Assembly: GCA_019359285.1 (NCBI GenBank)
Contig: JAHHHQ010000041.1
Location: forward strand, 124,001 to 188,000
Length of the DNA stretch: 64,000 bases
Source: Nodosilinea sp. WJT8-NPBG4
Lineage (GTDB): Bacteria; Cyanobacteriota; Cyanobacteriia; Phormidesmidales; Phormidesmidaceae
Direction: 5' to 3'
The stretch's first letter is position 1. Every line of letters begins with the position of its first letter. Of this stretch, positions 1 through 7,731 are shown piece after piece. The position numbers and the translations under genes are program-made. Below the pieces are notes generated by a model that did no database searches, was not told where the DNA came from, and saw only the letters and a program-made list of their open reading frames with translations.

Positions 1-125
1 CAGCCTCAGCCTCCTGGTAGATACAAGTGGGGGAGGTATCGCTCTAAAGTTGCATCAGCGATGGTAAGTAACTGAGAAATTTACCCCACCTAAATCGCTT
101 AATTATATTCTCACCGGAGGTTTTA

Positions 126-470
126 ATGTCTACCCCTAGAGCCGAAAGCGACAATTACGATCCGCATATTATTCCAGCGGAAACCGCTGCCCGCAAAGAG
201 CGTGAGGGCGGTAACTTTAAGCAAACCCGCGATGAGACTCACAGTTCTATTGACCCCAGCGGTGGGCAAACTGTAGACAAAGAAGGTCTCGCCAATAACT
301 ACCCCATCGAGCCTGAAATGTACATCAATGAGCCCGGCGACCTGCGCGAAGAAGCAGAGGCCGAAAAAGCCGAGCGTGTAGCTGAACTGCGTGAAATTAA
401 TCAAAACGAAGAACAAGGCAAGGTAACCACTGAGTCCGATGAGCGCGGCAAAGGTGTTGGGGCCGTCTAG
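126..470 (+). CDS. Small acidic hydrophilic protein, unknown function
   Basis: I do not recognise a named family. The 114-residue product is very hydrophilic and rich in Glu, Asp and Lys, with no cysteine, signal peptide or membrane segment. Residues 74-95 form a charged, probably helical stretch (EEAEAEKAERVAEL), and the ends look disordered. This resembles small stress-associated or intrinsically disordered cyanobacterial proteins, but that is only a resemblance. The start is well supported: GGAGG at 116-120 lies 5 bases before the ATG. The gene stands alone and is closed by a strong hairpin terminator at 531-569, so it is probably a monocistronic unit. Confidence 0.75.
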   Translation: MSTPRAESDNYDPHIIPAETAARKEREGGNFKQTRDETHSSIDPSGGQTVDKEGLANNYPIEPEMYINEPGDLREEAEAEKAERVAELREINQNEEQGKVTTESDERGKGVGAV

Positions 471-530
471 GCTTGCCTGAGAATGTAGCATTCTTGTAAT
501 GCTTGGTGCGCTAGTGCGATCGCAGCGCGA

Positions 531-569
531 CAATGGGGGTAGGTCTAACGACCACCCCCATTGTTTTTT
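531..569 (+). terminator. Rho-independent-type terminator
   Basis: A 10-base stem (CAATGGGGGT at 531-540 with ACCCCCATTG at 554-563) is followed at once by six T residues. The loop also holds a GGT/ACC pairing that extends the stem. It lies 60 bases after the stop of the small acidic protein gene. Confidence 0.85.
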
Positions 570-605
570 GCATTTTTTTAACGTTATTTAGAGGGCATTA
601 CAGCA

Positions 606-1151
606 ATGACCCCAGCTACCCTTAGAGAACTGGTCAATCGCTACTACCAGGCCGGTGCCCGCGACCTGCACGGACTAAATTTGCAGGGGTTAAACATGGC
701 AGCAGCCCACCTGGCCAATGCTGACCTACGCCGCACTAACCTCACGCGGGCCAACCTAGCTCAGGCTGACCTTACCCACATTGATGGCTATCAAATTACC
801 CTGGCCCAAGCCGATTTGCGTGGGGCCTCTTTGGCCAATGCCGTCCTGCGCGAAGCCGACCTGCGCAAGGTTCACTGCCACCGCGCCACTTTGATTAATG
901 CCGACCTGCGCGACTGTTGCCTCGACCACGCTGACCTTAGCCATGCCAATTTAGAAGGCGCTAACCTCACTAAAGCCGACTTAACCCACGCCAACCTCTA
1001 CTGGGCCAACCTACGCTACACCAATTTGACCGGGGCCAACCTGACCAAGGCCAACCTAACTGGTGCTAAGTTCTGCCAAACTGTCATGCCTGACGGCACC
1101 ATACGTAATTCAGAGTGCGCTGTCGTGCCGCAAGCAATGTCTCAACCCTGA
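606..1151 (+). CDS. Pentapeptide-repeat protein
   Basis: The 181-residue product consists almost wholly of A(D/N)LXX pentapeptide repeats from about residue 20 to 160 (for example ANLAQ, ADLTH, ADLRG, ANLEG, ANLTK), which fold into a right-handed quadrilateral beta-helix. A short tail with the sequence MPDGTIRNSEC follows. Such proteins are very numerous in cyanobacteria and most have no assigned role; some relatives mimic DNA and bind gyrase, but nothing here points to that. There is no signal peptide or membrane segment. A GAGG at 591-594 lies 11 bases before the ATG. The converging lipoprotein gene ends 8 bases after this stop. Confidence 0.9.
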   Translation: MTPATLRELVNRYYQAGARDLHGLNLQGLNMAAAHLANADLRRTNLTRANLAQADLTHIDGYQITLAQADLRGASLANAVLREADLRKVHCHRATLINADLRDCCLDHADLSHANLEGANLTKADLTHANLYWANLRYTNLTGANLTKANLTGAKFCQTVMPDGTIRNSECAVVPQAMSQP

Positions 1152-1159
1152 GGCTAACC

Positions 1160-1888
1160 CTAGCGCAGCAGTTCATCTGGGCCTAGGGGGGCGCTAGTTT
1201 GGCGTTCGTCTGCGGGGGTGAGGGTGTAGGGCAGCGGTGGTTCTGGCACCAGCAGGTAGCGATCGCCCCAGCCTCCATTGGTGCGGGCTAGCAAGTCTGC
1301 CGGGGGAGTAGTTTGCCCACTGGGCAGCGCTACCGCCAGCGCCTGGTCGGCCCACAAAAACGGTTCTCCACCGGAGGTTACTCGCAGCACATTTGCCAGT
1401 CGCTGCTGTCCATTTTGAGCTAGTTTGCCGTTGAGAGCGGCACCCAAATGGTGAGGGGCCAGCACAATGGCAAATTGCACGGTTTTGCTAGGTTGAGCCG
1501 CTAGGCCAAGGGCAGCGGCCTCCGCTTGCCAGGGTTCTTGGTAGCGGCCATCAGAGGCAACCTGCCAGAGGTTGAGCTGAGCCGACCACTGACCATTAGC
1601 AACGGTGACGGGCTGGTAGTCGAGCACCGAATAGAGGGGTCGATCGCTAGAGGTGGTGCTTTCATGTAGCAAGTGGCGCAGGGCGATTGCTGTCAACTGA
1701 GTATCGTTAGGTAGGTTCGTAGTGCCAACGAGGGCAAACTCGCCATTGCCCTGGGCTGTAGCCTCAAGGGTGAGCGTTGTGGCTTCTGATACAGGAGATG
1801 AACCGAACGGCAGAGTAGTTTGACAAGCCGCACAGGCTACCAGGGCAAGCACCAGCAACCCAATTCTTTTTAGCCGTGGGATAAGCAT
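1160..1888 (-). CDS. Predicted lipoprotein, unknown function
   Basis: The 242-residue product starts with a positively charged n-region (residues 4-8), a hydrophobic segment and the lipobox L16-V17-A18-C19, so it is probably lipid-anchored at Cys19. The mature part has beta-rich character (residues 35-140) and no domain I can name. The C-terminal region ends in a Pro-rich stretch (VPEPPLPYTLTP). It converges with the pentapeptide-repeat gene. Upstream it shares a 556-base region with the cellulose operon, which is read the other way. That arrangement would allow shared control but does not show a functional link. Confidence 0.75.
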   Translation of the reverse strand: MLIPRLKRIGLLVLALVACAACQTTLPFGSSPVSEATTLTLEATAQGNGEFALVGTTNLPNDTQLTAIALRHLLHESTTSSDRPLYSVLDYQPVTVANGQWSAQLNLWQVASDGRYQEPWQAEAAALGLAAQPSKTVQFAIVLAPHHLGAALNGKLAQNGQQRLANVLRVTSGGEPFLWADQALAVALPSGQTTPPADLLARTNGGWGDRYLLVPEPPLPYTLTPADERQTSAPLGPDELLR

Positions 1889-2444
1889 TGGCTGACGGTG
1901 AGGAACAATCTATCTAGAGCCATGCAATCACAGCGCACCTCTAACCATCAATACCTAGAGAACGTCTTTTGCAACTCCACACAGAAGGACAGAGGCTAAA
2001 AACTTTTTCGGTATTTCATCCTGACGGTGGACAATCTATCTGTAGGTGGAGTTAGCGCTAATACCGAGCTTGACTGTACCTGAGCTGAAATCGTCCTGAC
2101 ATCGTTATTCCGTCACTAGATGCCTGAGTTTGATTCTCAGCTTGTTGATCCTAGCCATGATTACATCAATTTATTCGCGTTTTTAGCGGGTTATCTTCGC
2201 TATTGGTGCGATCAATACATCGAATACTTGCAGACTAAGACGTAAATTTTTCATCAAATGTCAACGATCGCTGAGATTTAGATTGCTCTGGTTCTTGTGA
2301 ACCAAAGCACGAGGATGTCGGCTGAATCGCCTTAACGGGCATTGGCAATTGATTGGCGAATTCGAGCTATCTCTTTAATTTGGCTGCTTAGCAGGCCAGA
2401 TATATCTTTCGCGCTTATTTTCATCCAATTATTTTGAGTATCTT
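1889..2444. promoter_or_regulatory. Divergent intergenic region with two direct repeats, upstream of the cellulose operon
   Basis: This AT-richer region of 556 bases separates the lipoprotein gene (-) from the cellulose operon (+). It has no convincing reading frame. Two imperfect copies of one sequence lie in the same direction: CTGACGGTG-AGG-AACAATCTATCT at 1892-1915 and CTGACGGTGGACAATCTATCT at 2021-2041, about 129 bases apart. They may be operator half-sites or a duplicated promoter element. I cannot pick a convincing -35/-10 pair for either gene. Confidence 0.4.
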
Positions 2445-3980
2445 ATGGAGCGTTCTATAAGTGCTTGGTTAGCGCTGCGATATGTGCTGAAACCTGGCGC
2501 GACAACTGGTATTGTGCTGGCAACTGCGCTCTTGGGGCTGTCCCCCACTGCCTTGGGGAGCGAGTTACCTGAAAACGATTTAGCGGCAGACAGTTTCCCT
2601 GCCAGCGATTCATCTAAAGACAGTGCATTTGTAGGCGGTGCAACTGCCGATGCATCGCCTACAAATAGTGGATCTGACTTTGCTGTAGACCCTACTTCTA
2701 GCAGCGAGCTTTGGTTGCCGAGCAGCGACAGGTTTTTGCCGCTGTCCAAGCCAGAGACGGTAAAGAATAGCCCGGCTGAGGTACTGGCCCAAGCAATGCC
2801 TCAAACAGAGGTTAGTGAGGCTGACGGATCGTTGGAAGAAGAGTTACCGGAGGCGGCGCTTCTTGAAGAAAGTTCCCTGAGTCAGTTGCCGATCGCAGCA
2901 CAGATCGCACCAGAGCCAGCTTCGCCAGCGACAACCCTTTCTGCTGATACCCCACCTCAGCCAGAGCAAAATGTCGCCCAAACTGTCGAACCAGCGGAGC
3001 GCTCTGAAATATCTGCCCAGGCAGCCTATTTACAGCAAGGGAGTGAAGGTTCGGCCCGCCTGCGGGTGGGGGGAGTTTATGTGCTCAGCCCCTCGGTATT
3101 TGCCGGGGCTACGGTAGACCTCAGCACTGGGCAGGCCTTTTCTAACACTGACCAAACCGGCCTCAGCCTGAGTGAGCTGTACTTGACGGCCTCGCCCGCC
3201 AACCTGCCCGAACTGCGGTTCACGGCGGGGCTGATGGATTTGACCTCGTACCTCGATCGCAACAGCTTTGCCAAAGACTCACTGACCCATTTCTTTAACC
3301 CGGTGTTTCAAACCAATCCGGCTTTGAGCACGGTAAACGTAGCCTCGCGCCCCGGTGCCTTGGTGAACTGGACTCCAGTGGATGCGGTATCGCTGACTGC
3401 TACTACCTTTTCGTCGAGCCGCGACCTGGGCAGCTTTGCCCTTGACTCGTTTGCCGGGGAAGTAGGGGTGCGGTTTGGCAATGCCATTGTGCGGGGCACC
3501 TACGTGACCTCGACCGATGCCGGCCAGAGCGACGGCTTTGGCGAAATCGGCTCATTTGACCGAGGCAACGGTGAGTTTGGAGCGCGGCCGGGCGATCGCG
3601 AGACTGGCTTTGGCCTCAATGCCGAGGCCTTTATTCCCGGTCTCAAGCTGGGCTTTTTTGGCCGCTACGGCTGGTATACCAACCAAACCCTGGGGGCCAG
3701 CGGTCAGACCTACAGCCTGGGCGTTAACGGGCTAGACGTGTTTATGCCGGGCGATCGCCTGGGGCTGGGCTACGGTCGCCAGCTCTCCAACAGCGATCTG
3801 CGCCAGGCCAGCGGCGGCCCCACCCCCGACGTGTGGGAGCTGTTCTACGACGCCCAAGTTGTCGACAACCTGCGCGCTGGGGTGAGTGTGCAACAGCGCA
3901 ACGCCTTTAGCGAAACCTACCTTGGATTCCGGGTGCGCTACGACCTGATGTGGAACCCCCTGCGGAGGGCAGCAGAATGA
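2445..3980 (+). CDS. OprB-like outer-membrane barrel, first gene of the cellulose operon
   Basis: The 511-residue product has a signal peptide (hydrophobic segment about residues 20-36, followed by TALGSE). An acidic, Ser/Pro-rich region of about 160 residues follows. Residues 190-511 form a beta-barrel with alternating strands and a porin-like block LSELYLTA...LRFTAGLMDLTSYLDRN, as in carbohydrate-selective OprB porins. Unlike usual cyanobacterial OprB-type porins it has no SLH domain. Position suggests it is the outer-membrane exit for cellulose, replacing the C-terminal barrel of BcsC: the next gene overlaps its stop by 4 bases and encodes the TPR part. The start has only a weak ribosome-binding site. 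The export role is inferred from context. Confidence 0.75.
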   Translation: MERSISAWLALRYVLKPGATTGIVLATALLGLSPTALGSELPENDLAADSFPASDSSKDSAFVGGATADASPTNSGSDFAVDPTSSSELWLPSSDRFLPLSKPETVKNSPAEVLAQAMPQTEVSEADGSLEEELPEAALLEESSLSQLPIAAQIAPEPASPATTLSADTPPQPEQNVAQTVEPAERSEISAQAAYLQQGSEGSARLRVGGVYVLSPSVFAGATVDLSTGQAFSNTDQTGLSLSELYLTASPANLPELRFTAGLMDLTSYLDRNSFAKDSLTHFFNPVFQTNPALSTVNVASRPGALVNWTPVDAVSLTATTFSSSRDLGSFALDSFAGEVGVRFGNAIVRGTYVTSTDAGQSDGFGEIGSFDRGNGEFGARPGDRETGFGLNAEAFIPGLKLGFFGRYGWYTNQTLGASGQTYSLGVNGLDVFMPGDRLGLGYGRQLSNSDLRQASGGPTPDVWELFYDAQVVDNLRAGVSVQQRNAFSETYLGFRVRYDLMWNPLRRAAE

Positions 3981-6340
3981 AGATGATTCCCCATAAGCAA
4001 CTGGACAACGTCAAAAAGTCCCCCTTTTCTCGGGGGGGCTTGCAGGAGAATTCCCTACCTAAAGAAACTAAGGGAGTCTCTAGAGGACGTTTGCTAACGC
4101 AAAATTCTCTGTTAATAGGAGCCCTCGTTCTTGGTCTAGAGATTGTGGTCAGCCCCGCTGCCCTAGCCCAGCGATCGCCCCAGGTGAGCGAAGGCTATAC
4201 TCTGCTCGATCGCGGCTGGGTGAATGATGCGATCGCCGCCTTTCAGGCTGCCCTACGCCAGCAGCCAAACTCTGCGGAGGCGCGACTGGGGTTAGCGATC
4301 GCCTATGAGCGGGCAGGCCGCGACGCCGAGGCTTGGGCCGCCCATCAGGCAGTGCTGCAAGTCAGTCCTGACCATTCCACAGCCTTAGAATCGCTAGGCA
4401 AGCTGGGCGGCTATCGACCCGAGTGGCAAATTGGGGGAATTAATGCCCTAACTAGGCTACTAGCTCAGGATCCTGGCAATCTTGAGGCTCTCAGTCAGCG
4501 AGCGTTACTCTACGGTTACCAAGGGCGCTTTTCGGAATCCCTAGCCGATTACGATCTGCTCCTAAGCCGAAATCCATCTTCTCAAACGCTGTTGGGGGCA
4601 GCGCAAATCCACGCTTTTAGCGGCGACTATAGCGGTGCTTTGGCACTGTTCGAACGCTACCGACAAACAGGGGAATTGCCCGTAGAGGCATTGACGGCCT
4701 ACGCGCTGACCCTGCAAGAGACGGGTAATGCGGCGGGGGCGATCGCCCTGCTCGAACCTGAACTCAGGAATTCTGACCGCACCGACAACCTTTCCCTCGG
4801 CATTCGCACGGGTTTGGCCAACGCTTACGACGCCAGCGGCCAGACCGCCAAGGCGCTGGAGCTGTTGAACCCTCTGGTGGGCAAGGCCGACGCTCGGCTG
4901 GCGCTAGCCCGCGCCTACAGTGCGATCGGTCGCCGCCAGCTCGACCCCACCCTGTTTGAACAATCTACTGCGCTGTATCAGCAGGCGTTGGAGGCGACTG
5001 TAGCTCCCAGCTACGGTCTGCGGGTTGAGGTGGCCGACGTGCTGAGCGAATGGCCCGACACCGAGCCCTTGGCCCTAACCATGTTTGAGCAACTGGCTGT
5101 GGAAAACCCTGACACCGCCAGCTTGATGGTGAAAGCGCGCCTGCTAGCCTACAGTCTGGGGAACGAAAGTGCCGACGCTGTAGCCGAGCAAATTTTGCCG
5201 CTGCTCTCTCCCATGCCCAGCTCAGCGCCGGAGCAGCGGGCCATCACCACCGCCCTGGTGCGTTTGGATAACCCCGATCCGGCCCTGCTGCCTGTTTACG
5301 AAGCCGTCGCAACAGCGGTGGATGCGCCGCTGCTAACCTATCGCATTGCCCAGATTTACCTGAGCCAGGGCAACTTGCAAGCCGCCCGCGATGCTCTCAC
5401 CACTTACAGCGCCACCGATACGGGGCAGGGCGACTGGGGAACAGAACTGCTGGTTGCCGACCTGGAGCGGCAGCTGGGGGATCTGGAGGCTAGCGCCCGC
5501 CGCTACGAGGCTGTCATTGCCGCCCAGGCCAATGCGCAGACCACTGCCGATGCCCTGCGGGGGCTGGCCTTCGTGCGCACTCTGCAAGGGCAGCCCGAGG
5601 CAGCGCTGCCGGTGTATTTAGAGGCGATCGCCGCTTACCCCGACAACCCCAACTATCCCCTGGGCTACGCCCTCCTGGCCTACCGCACTGGGCAAATCAC
5701 CTCTACCGTCGCCGCTGAAACCCTTGATAGCTGGCTGGCCTCCCAAAACTTAGAGAATCCACCGCCAGAGCTGTTTGAGCTGGCCGGCGCACTGCCCGCC
5801 GATCGCCGCCGCGCCGACCTCTACCAGACCTTACTCACCCAGCAACCAGACGATCTCTGGCTGCGGTGGCGAACTATTGAACTGTTGGCCCAAACCAATC
5901 CCACCCAGGCCCAGGTCGAAATGGACGCGCTAATTGCCGCTAACCCCGACGACCTAACGGTGTACTTCTTCCAGGGCGAGCTAGCCCAGAGCCAGGGGAA
6001 CCTGCCCCTAGCCACCACCGCCTACCAGCAGGTGCTCGAGCGAGAACCCGAGAATCTTGGTGCCCTAGCGGCCCTAGCTGGGGTGCAGTTTCAGCAGGGC
6101 AATCTGTCCACCGCCCGCGCCCTCTATAACCAAGTGCTAGCGCTGGATCCTGACTATTGGGAGGCTCGGTATGCGATCGCAGAACTCAACATCGCCGACG
6201 ACCAAAAGCTAACGGCCCTAGATCAACTGCGACAACTCCCCCCCGAAGCCGCCCCCATCAACCTCGAACAGCGCGCCCAGGATGTGGAATTTGACCTGCT
6301 GCGCCGCCGAGGCTTTCAACCCAGCTGGGAGCGCTACTAA
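3977..6340 (+). CDS. TPR protein, BcsC-like periplasmic scaffold
   Basis: The 787-residue product has an N-terminal hydrophobic segment ending in AALAQ (about residues 40-65), so it is exported. From about residue 70 to the end it consists of tetratricopeptide repeats (for example LDRGWVNDAIAAFQAAL and LGLAIAYERAGRDAEAWAAH). In Gram-negative cellulose systems BcsC couples such a TPR domain to an outer-membrane barrel; here the two are separate genes in reversed order. The start is the ATG at 3977, which overlaps the previous stop (ATGA) and has CGGAGG at 3963-3968. A longer reading from 3950 has no such support. The n-region of the signal peptide is unusually long because a palindromic repeat (4016-4041) is read through in frame. 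Confidence 0.85.
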   Translation: MKMIPHKQLDNVKKSPFSRGGLQENSLPKETKGVSRGRLLTQNSLLIGALVLGLEIVVSPAALAQRSPQVSEGYTLLDRGWVNDAIAAFQAALRQQPNSAEARLGLAIAYERAGRDAEAWAAHQAVLQVSPDHSTALESLGKLGGYRPEWQIGGINALTRLLAQDPGNLEALSQRALLYGYQGRFSESLADYDLLLSRNPSSQTLLGAAQIHAFSGDYSGALALFERYRQTGELPVEALTAYALTLQETGNAAGAIALLEPELRNSDRTDNLSLGIRTGLANAYDASGQTAKALELLNPLVGKADARLALARAYSAIGRRQLDPTLFEQSTALYQQALEATVAPSYGLRVEVADVLSEWPDTEPLALTMFEQLAVENPDTASLMVKARLLAYSLGNESADAVAEQILPLLSPMPSSAPEQRAITTALVRLDNPDPALLPVYEAVATAVDAPLLTYRIAQIYLSQGNLQAARDALTTYSATDTGQGDWGTELLVADLERQLGDLEASARRYEAVIAAQANAQTTADALRGLAFVRTLQGQPEAALPVYLEAIAAYPDNPNYPLGYALLAYRTGQITSTVAAETLDSWLASQNLENPPPELFELAGALPADRRRADLYQTLLTQQPDDLWLRWRTIELLAQTNPTQAQVEMDALIAANPDDLTVYFFQGELAQSQGNLPLATTAYQQVLEREPENLGALAALAGVQFQQGNLSTARALYNQVLALDPDYWEARYAIAELNIADDQKLTALDQLRQLPPEAAPINLEQRAQDVEFDLLRRRGFQPSWERY
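4016..4041. repeat. Palindromic G/C-tract repeat inside the TPR gene
   Basis: AAGTCCCCC (4016-4024) can pair with the G-tract and CTT at 4032-4041, with one G-T wobble. The layout resembles the AAAAAGTCCCCCTT type of palindrome scattered through cyanobacterial genomes. Here it is translated, giving the residues KKSPFSRGG ahead of the signal-peptide core. Confidence 0.55.
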
Positions 6341-6342
6341 AA

Positions 6343-6380
6343 CCCACTCACCCATCCATTCATCCACCCACCCTCCCGGT
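6343..6380 (+). repeat. C-rich CCCATCCA-type repeat before bcsZ
   Basis: The spacer between the TPR gene and bcsZ is mostly CACCCATCCATTCATCCACCC-like sequence on the coding strand, just ahead of the bcsZ start. It belongs to the same family as the tracts near 7.7, 10.1, 19.5, 28.9, 49.0 and 50.65 kb. Confidence 0.7.
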
Positions 6381-6388
6381 GACCTACC

Positions 6389-7657
6389 ATGATGCGACTT
6401 TTTAACCTGCGGCGTACGCAAACCCGTATGCTGCTGACGATCCTGCCCCTGGCTCTGGTGCTAGTAGCCGCCGCACCCAGCTGCACCATTCAAACCGCCG
6501 CCTGCGCTTGCCTCAACACTGGGGAAGTAGCCCTAAATCTGCCCGTCCCCAGCCCCCAAAACGACCTGCTGATTGAAAGCTGGCAAGCCTACCGCAGCCG
6601 GTTTATTCAGGACGATGGCCGTGTCATTGACCGGGAAGACAGCGATCGCACCGTTTCAGAAGGCCAGGCCTATGCCATGCTGCGGGCCGTTGCCGTCAAC
6701 GACCCCGCCACCTTCGATCGCACCTACACCTGGGCAAAAAGCAACCTCGCTCGCCTGGATGAAGCGGGCGAGCCAACCGACTTGCTCTGGGCCTGGAAAT
6801 GGGGCCAGCGCCCAGACAGCTCCTGGGGCACATTAGATGCCAACTTTGCCACCGACGCCGACATCGATGCCGCCACCGCGCTGATCTTAGCCGCTCGCCG
6901 CTGGTCGTGCCCCCAATACCTCGACGACGCCCGCGCCCTGCTGGCCGACATCTGGGAGCACGGCACGGTGGAGCTACCTGACGGCACCCGCCAACTCATT
7001 CCCGGCCCTGCCGATGCCTTTAGCCTAGAGCCCGACCAGGTCATTCTCAACCCGTCGTATTTCGCCCCCGCCAGCTTTCGTCTGTTTGCTGAGGTCGATC
7101 GCGATCACGACTGGGCCAGCCTAATCGACAGCGGCTACACCATGCTCGATGACCTGTCGGAGTTTTCTGCCACTGGCCTGCCCCCCGACTGGATTGCCTA
7201 CAACCCAGCCAGCGGCACCTACCGCCAGCTCCCCCTCGACTACCCGCTGCAAAGCCGCTACAGCTTCGATGCATTCCGGGTTTGGTGGCGCATTGCTCAA
7301 GATGCCGCCTGGTCTAACGAACCCCGCGCCCAGGCCTACCTAGAGGCCCGTACTCCCGAATTGATTCGTCGTTGGCAGCAAAATGGCCGTCTGCCCGCCC
7401 GCCTCACCCTTGATGGCAGTGCTGAAACCAGCTACGAATCGACCGCCCACTATGCCCTGGTTTACCTGGCCCTGACCCGGGTAGACCCCGCGATCGCCGC
7501 CGAAATTCTGCGTCAAAAGCTGCAGCCAACTTACAAAGACGGCTTTTGGGATAGCGATACCGCCTACTACACCCAAAACCTCGCCTGGTTTGGCCTGCTG
7601 CCCCTGGAAAATTCTCCCGATCGCCTCAAAACCACTGGCGGCACCTGCAGCCCCTAA
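6389..7657 (+). CDS. bcsZ: GH8 endo-beta-1,4-glucanase of the cellulose operon
   Basis: The 422-residue product is a glycoside hydrolase family 8 enzyme, the periplasmic endoglucanase found in bacterial cellulose operons, where it trims nascent glucan. An N-terminal hydrophobic signal (residues 14-30) is followed by a Cys-rich stretch (C32, C39, C41). The family's acid motif is present as VSEGQAYAM with E91, and the Asp-rich motif ATDADIDAA has D156, D158 and D160. Aromatic substrate-cleft residues typical of the family (WAWKWG, DSSWGTLDANFATDAD) are also visible. The length is above the roughly 350-370 residues usual for BcsZ because of N- and C-terminal extensions. It sits between the TPR gene and bcsB. 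No good Shine-Dalgarno sequence precedes it. Confidence 0.92.
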   Translation: MMRLFNLRRTQTRMLLTILPLALVLVAAAPSCTIQTAACACLNTGEVALNLPVPSPQNDLLIESWQAYRSRFIQDDGRVIDREDSDRTVSEGQAYAMLRAVAVNDPATFDRTYTWAKSNLARLDEAGEPTDLLWAWKWGQRPDSSWGTLDANFATDADIDAATALILAARRWSCPQYLDDARALLADIWEHGTVELPDGTRQLIPGPADAFSLEPDQVILNPSYFAPASFRLFAEVDRDHDWASLIDSGYTMLDDLSEFSATGLPPDWIAYNPASGTYRQLPLDYPLQSRYSFDAFRVWWRIAQDAAWSNEPRAQAYLEARTPELIRRWQQNGRLPARLTLDGSAETSYESTAHYALVYLALTRVDPAIAAEILRQKLQPTYKDGFWDSDTAYYTQNLAWFGLLPLENSPDRLKTTGGTCSP

Positions 7658-7707
7658 TCAACCGCAAAAAAACGTCAACTATCACCGCTTCCTCACTTTC
7701 CCGCCGC

Positions 7708-7731
7708 CTACCCACCCACCTACCCCCTCCC
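7708..7731 (+). repeat. C-rich repeat tract before bcsB
   Basis: A CCTACCCACCCACCTACCCC-type tract runs directly into the bcsB ATG at 7732, leaving no room for a normal ribosome-binding site. Confidence 0.7.

Noticed and set aside
123..533. 136-residue - strand frame over the first gene
   Set aside because: It overlaps a + strand gene with a good ribosome-binding site and covers its terminator.
3950..3976. Earlier ATG for the TPR gene
   Set aside because: It lies within the barrel gene with no ribosome-binding site. The ATG at 3977 overlaps the previous stop and has CGGAGG upstream.
2445..6340. Barrel and TPR genes as one frameshifted bcsC
   Set aside because: The TPR gene has its own ribosome-binding site and signal peptide, and domain order is the reverse of BcsC.
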